Assembly (NCBI RefSeq): GCF_004792295.1
Contig: NZ_SRRY01000001.1
Coordinates: 1,250,501 to 1,314,500, forward strand
Length of the DNA stretch: 64,000 nt
Direction of reading: 5' to 3'
Source of the DNA: Pseudoalteromonas sp. MEBiC 03607
GTDB taxonomy: Bacteria; Pseudomonadota; Gammaproteobacteria; Enterobacterales; Alteromonadaceae
Position 1 is the stretch's first letter. The number at the start of each line of letters is the position of its first letter. The position numbers were made by a program, and so were the translations under genes. The notes under the pieces are model-generated. The model was given only the letters and a program-made list of their open reading frames with translations, was not told where the DNA came from and made no database searches. Positions 1 to 7,316 of this stretch are shown piece by piece.

Positions 1-554
1 ACCGCTCTAATTCGTTCTTGAGCACTGTTAAAGCTTATGCGTTTAGACTTATCTTTGGTTTCGATTCTTTCACACAAATGCTCGTGATATCTCCACACAG
101 GTAACCTAGAAATCTCATCATCTACAGACTGTTTCGAAAGTGGCGCGGCTATTACTTCAAAATAGGATGCACCATCTTTATCCAACCAATCTAAGAAAGC
201 TTTTAAGTGCTTAGCTATACTGCGAACAGACTTAACATCTAATGGCTTTCCCGGTTGGCTGGCATGATAAGCGTCACTAAAAGCCTCATTGTCTATTTGA
301 TTCTTTTTGAGACTGAAATGACCTTCAAAGCGGTGCATTAAAAATAAGTTCATTTCTTGGCATTCTGTGAAGCGAGTCGGGTGATATAGCACTGGAAAAT
401 TAGGTTCTATTTTATCGTGCCTATATGAGTGAGTTCTGATGCCTTTTTCAGTCTTAATAGGTTGCCCTGATTTATCGAGGTGAAAAGACATTCCTTTTCC
501 AAAGTTGACTGATGTTTTAATTATTTTAGTTTTTGTTGTATTTCGAAGTATCAT
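1..554 (-). CDS. Tyrosine-recombinase-like integrase, N-terminal part (runs off window)
   Basis: The frame is open from an ATG at 554 down to base 1, giving 184 codons with no stop, so the C-terminal catalytic part lies outside the window. An AGGTGA ribosome site sits just upstream of the ATG. The visible protein has a basic N-terminus, a segment reading FPVLYHPTRF then NLFLMHRF, and a helical stretch RSIAKHLKAFLDWLDKDG that resembles the SAM-like core-binding domain of phage-type integrases. The catalytic Arg/His/Tyr residues would lie beyond the window, so the family call rests on the N-terminal pattern only. It points away from the phoH remnant, as an integrase gene at the end of an inserted element often does. 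It could belong to the recombinases found in trios of mobile-element genes, but that cannot be decided here. Confidence 0.55.
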   Translation of the reverse strand, partial: MILRNTTKTKIIKTSVNFGKGMSFHLDKSGQPIKTEKGIRTHSYRHDKIEPNFPVLYHPTRFTECQEMNLFLMHRFEGHFSLKKNQIDNEAFSDAYHASQPGKPLDVKSVRSIAKHLKAFLDWLDKDGASYFEVIAAPLSKQSVDDEISRLPVWRYHEHLCERIETKDKSKRISFNSAQERIRA

Positions 555-581
555 TTTCGTTCACCTTTGATTCTTAGCTAG

Positions 582-610
582 AGTATGTGTGTAAAAACTT
601 TTTTGTTCAA
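582..610 (-). promoter_or_regulatory. Candidate sigma70 promoter for the integrase
   Basis: Read on the minus strand, TTGAAC (605-610) and CATACT (582-587) are separated by exactly 17 bases, each matching four of six consensus positions. The start codon lies about 28 bases further on. The match is moderate and unsupported by anything else. Confidence 0.3.
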
Positions 611-648
611 GTTTATTAAGGGTATGATAGTATTATATCAATTCGGGG

Positions 649-897
649 GTGATTTTGGATGAGAGTCAAAACTTAACGGCATCACAGCTTAAAACCATTA
701 TTACCCGCTGCGGTGAAGGCACGAAACTAATTTGCTCAGGTAACTTGGCGCAAATAGATAGCAACTACTTAACCCCCGTAACTTCAGGGCTTACCTATAT
801 TGTTGAACGCTTTAAAGATTTTGAAGGCAGCGCCACTGTTAACTTAAATGGCGTCGTACGCAGCCGTTTAGCCAGCTTCGCTGAAGAAAATTTATAA
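649..897 (+). pseudogene. PhoH-family ATPase, 3' remnant
   Basis: The 82 readable residues match the C-terminal part of PhoH-family (PhoH2/YlaK-like) proteins. They begin at the Walker B motif (VILDESQNLT), followed by TIITRCGEGTK, SGNLAQIDSNYL, SGLTYIVERF and GVVRSRLASFAEENL. Full-length relatives are several hundred residues and carry a PIN domain and a Walker A motif upstream; neither is present. The frame is closed by TAG at 628-630. Bases 555-640 look non-coding on this strand, and the integrase lies beyond them. The GTG at 649 is simply the Val codon of the motif, not a convincing start. I infer that an integrating element has cut the gene inside the Walker B coding region, with the 5' half either lost or at the far end of the element. 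Confidence 0.8.
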
Positions 898-916
898 CTT
901 GCTAGTACTTCTATGC

Positions 917-940
917 CTCGTTAACCTAACCGTTAACGAG
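917..940 (+). terminator. Hairpin after the phoH remnant
   Basis: Perfect 9-base arms CTCGTTAAC (917-925) and GTTAACGAG (932-940) flank a 6-base loop, 20 bases after the phoH stop. There is no good T-run downstream, so termination would be weak. It also sits just before the GTG of the next gene. Confidence 0.4.
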
Positions 941-958
941 GTAAGGTACTTATAACCA

Positions 959-3900
959 GTGAATTTTTTACCATTAAAGCATTATTATCGCTCTTTATCA
1001 GTGGCACTTATTGTGCCACTGATGGTGGCGTTTTTTTTGTGTTTGCATCTTTATAATTTAAAGCTCGAACGTGCTATTGAAAGCAGGCAAAACGGTTTTA
1101 ATAATATCTCTGCACAGCTTAGCCATGCAATGAATGCTGCCAATGGCTTAATAGATACTATGTTCAAGCTCTACGAGCAGCCACTTTCTTATGATTATGC
1201 GCCTAGCTTGGCGCGCAATGTTAATCAGTTTGACCATTATTATTACCAATTGGTAGGTGAGGGGATCGGAGAAGTTGTGGGGCAAGGTCGATTTGCTTCA
1301 ACGCAATTTGCAGTTAATCAATGGCGACAAGTTATAGCCTTAGGTCCATCGTTCAATACCGCACTTTCTTTAATTCAATCACTTGAAGCAGTTGCCTATG
1401 TAAACCAGCAGGGTTTTGTTTTTATTAAACGACGTAATACAACGAAAAGTGAGTTGCTTACGAGTGTTTTAGATAACAAGTTTCGTCCATTGCAACTGAA
1501 TGAAGAGCGGCTTGCTTCAAGCTCTGTTTTGACCATAAACGGTCATGCCTATTTTGCGATTGGTAAACAAAGAGCTGCTGATAGTCAAGATTATATCGTT
1601 TTGATCTATGACCTAGAGGCTATTTCATTGTGGCTTAAGAAGATAGCACCTAGTGATGGTGAGTTTATCTTTATTAATCAAGACAACCAAGTGATTGCTA
1701 GCTCTAAAGAGATATTAAAGAGCGCCATTAATGCGACAGGATATTGGCCAGATATCGTTGAAAGTTCAGGCTCGCGCTATCAAAGTCATTTTGTACAAGA
1801 TACTACCAACTTACCTATTCATACGCGTTTTCACGAATCACTTAGGGCATTGAGTAAGCCTATTGGCTATGACATTTTTTTAGAGTTTATGTTTTTAAGC
1901 GTCTTTTTAGTAATGATGTTTAGTGCCGTGTTTTGGTTAAGCCAACGTATTTTTGTAAAACCCATGACGCATTTGATGAATTATTTAGAGCAGCATGATG
2001 AGGGCAAGCAAGCGCTTGTAAGTTACAAAATTCCTGCTAACTGGCAGCCTTGGTTTAGTCGTGTTAAGCAGATCTTTCGACGCAATGAAGAGTTAGTACA
2101 GTCCTTACAAGAAGCCAATAAAACTTTAGATTCTCAAGTACAAGTAAAGTCGCAACAGCTTAGAAGAAGTATTGATGCTAAAGAGCGTCAATTAGCGTTA
2201 TTAAACACCATGCTCAACAATGTTCCGGATATTATTTATTTTAAGAATATTGATGGCTCATTTTTGGGGTGTAATAAAGCATATGAACGCTACATAGGCT
2301 TGCCACAAGAAAAGTTAGTGGGTCAGCAATTATGTGATATCAGTGATGATAATGGCGAAATCAACGAGCTTGAAAAGAAAGTGCTCAAAGACAGACAGGT
2401 TTATCAAAAACGTTTATCAACACAAGATAAAATCTATGATTTGAGCATAGTGCCTTTTTATAACGAGCATCAGCAGTTTTTGGGGACTATGGCGATTGGT
2501 CGTGATATTACCAAACAGTATGAAGCGCTCAATGCGTTGCAAAGTTCAGAAGCTAAATTACGAAGTGCAATGGAGTATGCTGCCAATGGCGTGCTGTTAG
2601 TGTCACTTGATTATCAGGTTTTACAAGTAAATAAAGCGGCAAGGAAGATTTTTTCAATTGATTTAGGTAATAAATCACCTAGTCACTATACATTGGAAGA
2701 CCTATTTGCTGAGCAATCATTTAATACATTAAAAGAGACGTTACTAGATTTACTCAACGAGAAGAAGAATGTCTATCACTTTAGCCTGCCACAACAAGAG
2801 CAAAAGCGATGGCTACAAATTAGTGTTTCATTAGTGTTTAATGGCGAGCAAACACCCGACTACTATGTTGTGCATGTGCAAGATGTTACAGCGCTTGTGC
2901 AAGCAAAAGACGATGCTGAGCGAGCAACATTGGCAAAAAGCCGATTTATTGCAAACTTAAGTCATGAAATTCGTACGCCGTTGAATGCAGTGTTAGGCCT
3001 GATTGATGTAATTGCTTTACAAGGCTTATCAGCTGAGCAGCGTACTCATGCAGAACAAGCTAAATCTGCGGCAAATAGTTTACTTACTTTACTTAATCGC
3101 ATGCTTGACTTTGCTCGAGCAGAAAACTCGCAAATGCAATTAAGTAATGCGCCATTTAGTGTCTCTAATTTAATTGAGTATTGCCAAGGCTTGATCGCAC
3201 CACTGTGCAGAAAAAAAGGCTTAACTTTTAATATTGAATGTGATGATGATATCAATGACAGCTTAATTGGCGACCAAATATGTTTGCAACAAGTGTTAGG
3301 AAATTTACTGACAAACGCCGCTAAGTTTACAGAGCAAGGCAGTGTCACCTTGTGTATGAAGCTCATTGAACAATCAACAGAGCAGCAACTTATTTGTTTT
3401 ACCGTCAAAGATACTGGTATAGGGATAAGCCAAGAAGATCAAAGTCGTTTATTTGATGCGTTTACACAGGGCGATGAATCTCTTACTCGTTCACATCAAG
3501 GCGTAGGACTTGGTCTTGCCATTGTGAAGTATGAGGTTGCCTTGATGGGAGGTGAAATCAAGCTTGAGAGTGAAAAAGGCAAAGGCAGTGAGTTTTACTT
3601 TTGCTTACAGTTTGATAAAACCACAGAGTCGGCCAAAAAGTCTGTGGTGTCGTTACCCTCTAAAATGGATTTATCAGGCTTACTCGTACTTGCTGTAGAC
3701 GATAACCCACTCAATTTAAACATAATTAAAAGTATTCTAGAGCAAGCTGATGTTAATGTTGTTTGTGCAGACAGTGGTGAAAAAGCGATAAAGCTTGCAA
3801 AGTCATTGCATCCTGATCTGATTTTTATGGATATTCAAATGCCAGAAATGGATGGTTGCCAAGCAACGCGCATTATTCGTCAGACATTTAGTAAACAACA

Positions 3901-4399
3901 AATACCAATCTATGCATTAACGGCACACAGTGAACCTGCTGACATAGAGCAATCAGTTGCAGCTGGTATGAATAAGCACCTAACCAAGCCAATTGTTGCG
4001 AGCAAATTATTTTTAGCCATGAATGAATTGGAACATAAAAAAGAATCCTTTTTCGATCAAGACTTTATTCTATCCCAATTTGGAAACAGCACTAAGTTAG
4101 TATTAACTATGTTGTCAAAGTTTGCGATTATGGCACAAGAGCAGTTATTACTCATATCTAAAGTAAACACTGCGCAAGAGCTGATACGTGTGGTGCATAA
4201 TCTTAAAGGGTCAGCTGGAAACCTCGGTTTTAAACGTTTGTCAGCGTGCGCTCAGGAATGTGAAGTTAAGCTGAAGAAAACTGGTGAACTGCCCGAACAA
4301 TTAAATGATGAATTGCAATGCCAATTACAGCAAGTGATTGCATTTATCATCGAACAAGGATCTACACATGTTGAAAAGAGCCAAGGTACTGATTGTTGA
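959..4399 (+). CDS. Hybrid sensor histidine kinase (2TM-PAS-PAS-HisKA-HATPase-REC-Hpt)
   Basis: This is a 1146-residue membrane hybrid kinase of the ArcB/BarA layout. One membrane helix lies at about residues 12-32, then a periplasmic sensor of about 270 residues, and a second helix near 305-325. After a coiled coil come two PAS domains (about 416-530 and 530-645). The HisKA domain carries SHEIRTPL with the phospho-accepting His669. The ATPase domain shows the N box (LTNAAKF) and the glycine boxes DTGIGI and GVGLGL. A receiver domain follows (about 908-1022, Asp958 in FMDIQMPEMDG), then a C-terminal Hpt domain with His1080 in HNLKGSAGN. All phosphorelay residues are present. The start is GTG with GAGGTAAGG upstream, a little far away. 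The 3' end overlaps the next gene by 32 bases, so the two are very likely co-translated and the Hpt may feed that gene's receiver. The input signal is unknown. Confidence 0.93.
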   Translation: MNFLPLKHYYRSLSVALIVPLMVAFFLCLHLYNLKLERAIESRQNGFNNISAQLSHAMNAANGLIDTMFKLYEQPLSYDYAPSLARNVNQFDHYYYQLVGEGIGEVVGQGRFASTQFAVNQWRQVIALGPSFNTALSLIQSLEAVAYVNQQGFVFIKRRNTTKSELLTSVLDNKFRPLQLNEERLASSSVLTINGHAYFAIGKQRAADSQDYIVLIYDLEAISLWLKKIAPSDGEFIFINQDNQVIASSKEILKSAINATGYWPDIVESSGSRYQSHFVQDTTNLPIHTRFHESLRALSKPIGYDIFLEFMFLSVFLVMMFSAVFWLSQRIFVKPMTHLMNYLEQHDEGKQALVSYKIPANWQPWFSRVKQIFRRNEELVQSLQEANKTLDSQVQVKSQQLRRSIDAKERQLALLNTMLNNVPDIIYFKNIDGSFLGCNKAYERYIGLPQEKLVGQQLCDISDDNGEINELEKKVLKDRQVYQKRLSTQDKIYDLSIVPFYNEHQQFLGTMAIGRDITKQYEALNALQSSEAKLRSAMEYAANGVLLVSLDYQVLQVNKAARKIFSIDLGNKSPSHYTLEDLFAEQSFNTLKETLLDLLNEKKNVYHFSLPQQEQKRWLQISVSLVFNGEQTPDYYVVHVQDVTALVQAKDDAERATLAKSRFIANLSHEIRTPLNAVLGLIDVIALQGLSAEQRTHAEQAKSAANSLLTLLNRMLDFARAENSQMQLSNAPFSVSNLIEYCQGLIAPLCRKKGLTFNIECDDDINDSLIGDQICLQQVLGNLLTNAAKFTEQGSVTLCMKLIEQSTEQQLICFTVKDTGIGISQEDQSRLFDAFTQGDESLTRSHQGVGLGLAIVKYEVALMGGEIKLESEKGKGSEFYFCLQFDKTTESAKKSVVSLPSKMDLSGLLVLAVDDNPLNLNIIKSILEQADVNVVCADSGEKAIKLAKSLHPDLIFMDIQMPEMDGCQATRIIRQTFSKQQIPIYALTAHSEPADIEQSVAAGMNKHLTKPIVASKLFLAMNELEHKKESFFDQDFILSQFGNSTKLVLTMLSKFAIMAQEQLLLISKVNTAQELIRVVHNLKGSAGNLGFKRLSACAQECEVKLKKTGELPEQLNDELQCQLQQVIAFIIEQGSTHVEKSQGTDC

Positions 4400-5291
4400 T
4401 GATGATCCGTTAAATCGCTTGGTATTAGAGAAAACGTTGCAGCAAGACTACGATGTTTTTTGTGTTGAAAGTGGTGAAAAAGCACTGACGTTTTTGAAAA
4501 CTCAAGCTGTCGACTTGTTGATTTTAGATATAGTGATGCCCGGCATTGATGGTTACGAGGTACTTGGCAAGTTAAAAGAAAATGCCACAACCAGCATGTT
4601 ACCCGTTATCTTTATTTCCGCGAATAACAGCCATGATGATGAAGCAAAGGGCCTTGAATTAGGTGCAATGGACTACATCACTAAACCTTTTAGTGCTGCG
4701 ATAGTTCGTGCAAGGGTACGCAATCAGTTATTAATTAAGCAAAAAAATGACCTTCTTGAAATGCTTGCTTCGATTGATGGGTTGACGGAAATACCTAACA
4801 GGCGTTATTTAGATGAGAATTTAGCTCGTGAATGGCGTCGAAGTCGTCGAGACTGTACACCGTTATCTGTGCTGTTAATGGACGTTGATCACTTTAAACG
4901 CTACAACGATTGTTATGGACATAGAGCCGGGGATGATTGTTTGAAAAAAATTGCTCACGCGCTTGTGGGGGCATGTGAGCGCGGCAGTGACTTTGTAGCA
5001 CGTTATGGTGGTGAAGAATTTGCTGCGGTACTGCCAAACACTTCTGCAAAAGAAGCTATTGCATTTGCTAACAAACTACGCGATGCAGTGAATAAACTAA
5101 ATATCCCTCATAAAGCGTCTTTAAATGCTGATCACATTACGATTAGTATTGGTATTGCCACCACTGAAACCGGGCAAGTATACGCAGAGCAAACTTTATT
5201 AGAAGAGGCTGATTTAGGTTTGTATCAAGCTAAAGATACTGGACGCGATAAAGTTGTTTCAAGGATGGTTGCGGTAAATGAATCAGAGTAG
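4368..5291 (+). CDS. Response-regulator diguanylate cyclase (REC-GGEEF)
   Basis: This 307-residue protein has a receiver domain at residues 1-120 (acidic pocket DDD at 11-13, phospho-acceptor Asp54 in LDIVMPG). A GGDEF-family cyclase domain follows, with the active site GGEEF at 214-218. The inhibitory site RGSD lies five residues before it, so product feedback should be intact. It converts two GTP to cyclic-di-GMP. I chose the ATG at 4368 because it is preceded by AAGGA at 4356-4360 and starts directly at the receiver domain; a TTG 30 bases earlier is possible but adds no domain. It overlaps the hybrid kinase gene, and the kinase's Hpt domain is the natural phosphodonor (inference). Confidence 0.93.
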   Translation: MLKRAKVLIVDDDPLNRLVLEKTLQQDYDVFCVESGEKALTFLKTQAVDLLILDIVMPGIDGYEVLGKLKENATTSMLPVIFISANNSHDDEAKGLELGAMDYITKPFSAAIVRARVRNQLLIKQKNDLLEMLASIDGLTEIPNRRYLDENLAREWRRSRRDCTPLSVLLMDVDHFKRYNDCYGHRAGDDCLKKIAHALVGACERGSDFVARYGGEEFAAVLPNTSAKEAIAFANKLRDAVNKLNIPHKASLNADHITISIGIATTETGQVYAEQTLLEEADLGLYQAKDTGRDKVVSRMVAVNESE

Positions 5292-5312
5292 GCAAAGCCT
5301 ACTCTTAACTTT
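5285..5312 (+). terminator. Hairpin at the end of the cyclase gene
   Basis: Arms AGAGTAGGC (5285-5293) and GCCTACTCT (5297-5305) enclose an AAA loop and overlap the stop codon of the cyclase gene. The T-rich tail (TAACTTTAG) is weak. It probably ends the kinase-cyclase transcript before the convergent lipoprotein gene. Confidence 0.6.
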
Positions 5313-5322
5313 AGCTTGCTAA

Positions 5323-5706
5323 TTAGCCGTTACTTAGCGATTGATAAATTGTATCGCCCACGCCGATTAACTTATCATTTTTAAATACTAAAGGTGTGCA
5401 CTCATCTTTTGTCATCTTGCCATCTGAATGAATGCTATGCGTAACATAAAATAGCACTTGATATACATCATCACCTTGTTTTAGCAGCTCGGTAAAGTTA
5501 GGTGTATGAAGTTTGTTTAATACTGTTTGATAACTGGTATCGAGTGCAAGGTTAGAAATAATTTCACGATTATTTTTATGTTGCTTCTCCCAGCTTGATG
5601 AAGAACTACCTGCCCAATGTGTATCGGCTTCGCCATCTGAAACTGCAATAACGCAACCTGTTAAGAATGGAGCAGATAGTGCAGCGATTAGAAGAGCTTT
5701 TTTCAT
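5323..5706 (-). CDS. DUF3192-type lipoprotein
   Basis: This is a 127-residue protein with a lipoprotein signal peptide: a basic start, a hydrophobic stretch and the lipobox LTGC, with the lipidated Cys near residue 18. The mature part (NREIISNLALDTSYQTVLNKLHTPNF, then YRTH-like and CTPLVF segments) matches the DUF3192 family of small gammaproteobacterial lipoproteins, whose function is unknown. The fold may be of the SmpA/BamE kind, judged only from the pattern of a short conserved helix followed by strands. The ATG has AGGA eight bases upstream. It stands alone, with its 3' end facing the end of the cyclase gene. Confidence 0.75.
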   Translation of the reverse strand: MKKALLIAALSAPFLTGCVIAVSDGEADTHWAGSSSSSWEKQHKNNREIISNLALDTSYQTVLNKLHTPNFTELLKQGDDVYQVLFYVTHSIHSDGKMTKDECTPLVFKNDKLIGVGDTIYQSLSNG

Positions 5707-5831
5707 TTTTTTTTCCTAGAAATTCGAGTTTAAGTGATTGTTAGATAGCAATCAGCTTGCCAACTTTAAAAGTCTTTTTAAATCAATGTTTTGCCTGTTA
5801 ACTTACATGCGTTATAGGCTAAATAAACACG

Positions 5832-5876
5832 TAGATTAGTCTGTTTGACTAATTTGTTGTATTTTAGACTAATCTA
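5832..5876. repeat. Three-part inverted repeat around the dehydrogenase stop codon
   Basis: ATTAGTC (5835-5841) can pair with either of two copies of GACTAAT, at 5847-5853 and 5867-5873. The outer pairing extends to ten bases, TAGATTAGTC with GACTAATCTA. The shorter hairpin has a 5-base loop. It sits between the dehydrogenase and lipoprotein genes, both leftward, and may act as a weak terminator. Confidence 0.5.
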
Positions 5877-6808
5877 TTCCGTGGTTCGCCTTGGTTAAAT
5901 GCTTGGATATTTAAAGCTATTTCGTTAACTAAGCGAGCGATTGATTCTTGGCTTGCCCATGCGATGTGTGGTGTGAGTAATAAGTTTGCGCCTTTGTATA
6001 GTGCCAGCGGGTTTGCTTGCTCTGCGGGTTCTTTACTAAGTACATCTACACCTGCGCCAGCAATGACATTATTAGCTAAAGCGTCAGCTAAATCGGCTTC
6101 ATTGATAATCCCACCACGAGCGGTATTAATAATAATAGCTGACGATTTCATCATGCTTAATTCTGCCGCGGCTATTTGGTTGCGTGTTTCATCCGTTAGC
6201 GGGCAATGAACACTAATAATATCGGCTTTGCTTAGGGCATCATTAAAACTAACACGACCTTCACGAGGCGTATGACCTTTTCGCTCACTGATAATGACAT
6301 TGGCACCAAAGGCACGCGCTACATCAGCCACAGCTTTACCTAATGACCCATAACCAACAATTGCCAATGTTTTGCCGGCAATTTCATTAAAGCTGTAATC
6401 TAAGCGACAAAACATTGGGCTTTGTTGCCATAAACCTTGCTGGCAATCATTAATGTATCTATGAGTATTACCCAATAAGTTAGTGATTAAGGTAAAGGTA
6501 TGCTGCACCACGCTCGGTGTTGAATAGCCCGCCACATTTGTCACTGCAATGTTATGCTCTTTTGCTGCCTCTAAATCGATATTATTAGTGCCTGTTGCTG
6601 CAACGCATATTAATTTCAAATTAGTTAACTGGCTCATAGCGAGCTGATCAATCACCACTTTATTACTGATAATTACATCAGCATCTTGGCAGCGCTCAAC
6701 AACTTGCTCTTGGGAAGTTAGATCGTAACAAGTTAATTTACCTAGCTGTGCTAAGGCATCTAACGAAGTGTTGGCTAATGTTGCTGCATCAAGGACAGTA
6801 ATATTCAT
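5864..6808 (-). CDS. D-2-hydroxyacid dehydrogenase (hydroxypyruvate/glycerate reductase type)
   Basis: At 314 residues this is the usual length for NAD(P)-dependent D-2-hydroxyacid dehydrogenases. The nucleotide-binding fold is shown by AIVGYGSLGKAVADVARAFGANV at about 150-170. The catalytic Arg (NTARGGIINEADL), Glu (GAGVDVLSKEP) and His (LLLTPHIAWAS) segments are all present. The closest known pattern is glycerate dehydrogenase HprA, which interconverts hydroxypyruvate and D-glycerate, but the substrate cannot be fixed from sequence alone. The ATG has AAGGAAAG upstream. The gene is divergent from the MerR-type regulator, so its promoter lies close to the regulator's operator. Confidence 0.87.
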   Translation of the reverse strand: MNITVLDAATLANTSLDALAQLGKLTCYDLTSQEQVVERCQDADVIISNKVVIDQLAMSQLTNLKLICVAATGTNNIDLEAAKEHNIAVTNVAGYSTPSVVQHTFTLITNLLGNTHRYINDCQQGLWQQSPMFCRLDYSFNEIAGKTLAIVGYGSLGKAVADVARAFGANVIISERKGHTPREGRVSFNDALSKADIISVHCPLTDETRNQIAAAELSMMKSSAIIINTARGGIINEADLADALANNVIAGAGVDVLSKEPAEQANPLALYKGANLLLTPHIAWASQESIARLVNEIALNIQAFNQGEPRNRLV

Positions 6809-6833
6809 GTGCTTTCCTTTTTTAATTTATTGC

Positions 6834-6865
6834 TTGACCTTGGGGTGTACTCCAAGGTTTATAGT
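6834..6865 (+). promoter_or_regulatory. MerR-type promoter and operator
   Basis: TTGACC (6834-6839) and TATAGT (6860-6865) are 20 bases apart, the over-long spacing typical of promoters activated by MerR-family regulators. The spacer region carries a dyad with arms ACCTTGG (6837-6843) and CCAAGGT (6852-6858), close to known ZntR/CueR operators. It drives the regulator gene starting at 6903 and the permease overlapping it, so autoregulation is expected. Confidence 0.85.
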
Positions 6866-6902
6866 GAGCATAATAAATAAACGCTTCACAATGGAGACGG
6901 TG

Positions 6903-7316
6903 ATGAAAATAGGTGAGTTTTCCCGCCAGTTGGGTGTTTCAACAGATACCCTAAGGTACTACGAAAAGCATGGTTTGTTAACGCCAAGTTCGCGTTCAGA
7001 CGTGGGATATCGTTTTTATTCTGAGGATGACTATAAGCAAATGGCGTTTATTCTCAGAGCAAAGAATGTTGGCTTTAGTTTGGCTGAGATCAAAGAGTTG
7101 CTGCAAATTAAGTTTCATAAAGATCAGCACTCTTGCCATGAAGTTAAAGAGATGACGTTACAAAAGCGCGATCTCGTTGCACAAAGAATTGCAGAGCTTA
7201 CCCGCTTTTATGACTCACTTTCATTATTGGCTGATAAATGTTGTGGTGGTGAAGAACCCGCTGAAAACTGTTCAATACTAACGACGCTGGAGGATATCGA
7301 TGGACTTACTCAGTAA
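6903..7316 (+). CDS. MerR-family metal-responsive regulator, ZntR-like
   Basis: This is a 137-residue regulator. The winged-helix DNA-binding domain is at the N-terminus (MKIGEFSRQLGVSTDTLRYYE), followed by a long dimerisation helix. The C-terminal metal loop DKCCGGEEPAENCSI matches the E. coli ZntR loop (CCG...CSI), and another Cys/His pair (HSCHEV) lies before the dimer helix. This supports Zn(II) or a related divalent metal as the inducer. I start it at the ATG at 6903, with GGAG seven bases upstream; longer versions only add non-conserved residues. Its 3' end overlaps the permease gene by 17 bases. A MerR-type promoter with a 20-base spacer lies directly upstream. Confidence 0.88.
   Translation: MKIGEFSRQLGVSTDTLRYYEKHGLLTPSSRSDVGYRFYSEDDYKQMAFILRAKNVGFSLAEIKELLQIKFHKDQHSCHEVKEMTLQKRDLVAQRIAELTRFYDSLSLLADKCCGGEEPAENCSILTTLEDIDGLTQ

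Noticed and set aside
3046..3408. 120-residue minus-strand frame inside the hybrid kinase
   Set aside because: It lies wholly within the conserved HisKA-HATPase coding region and shows no domain, start signal or promoter.
4338..4367. Longer start (TTG) for the diguanylate cyclase
   Set aside because: The ATG at 4368 has AAGGA at the right distance and begins at the receiver domain; the extra ten residues are polar and not part of the domain.
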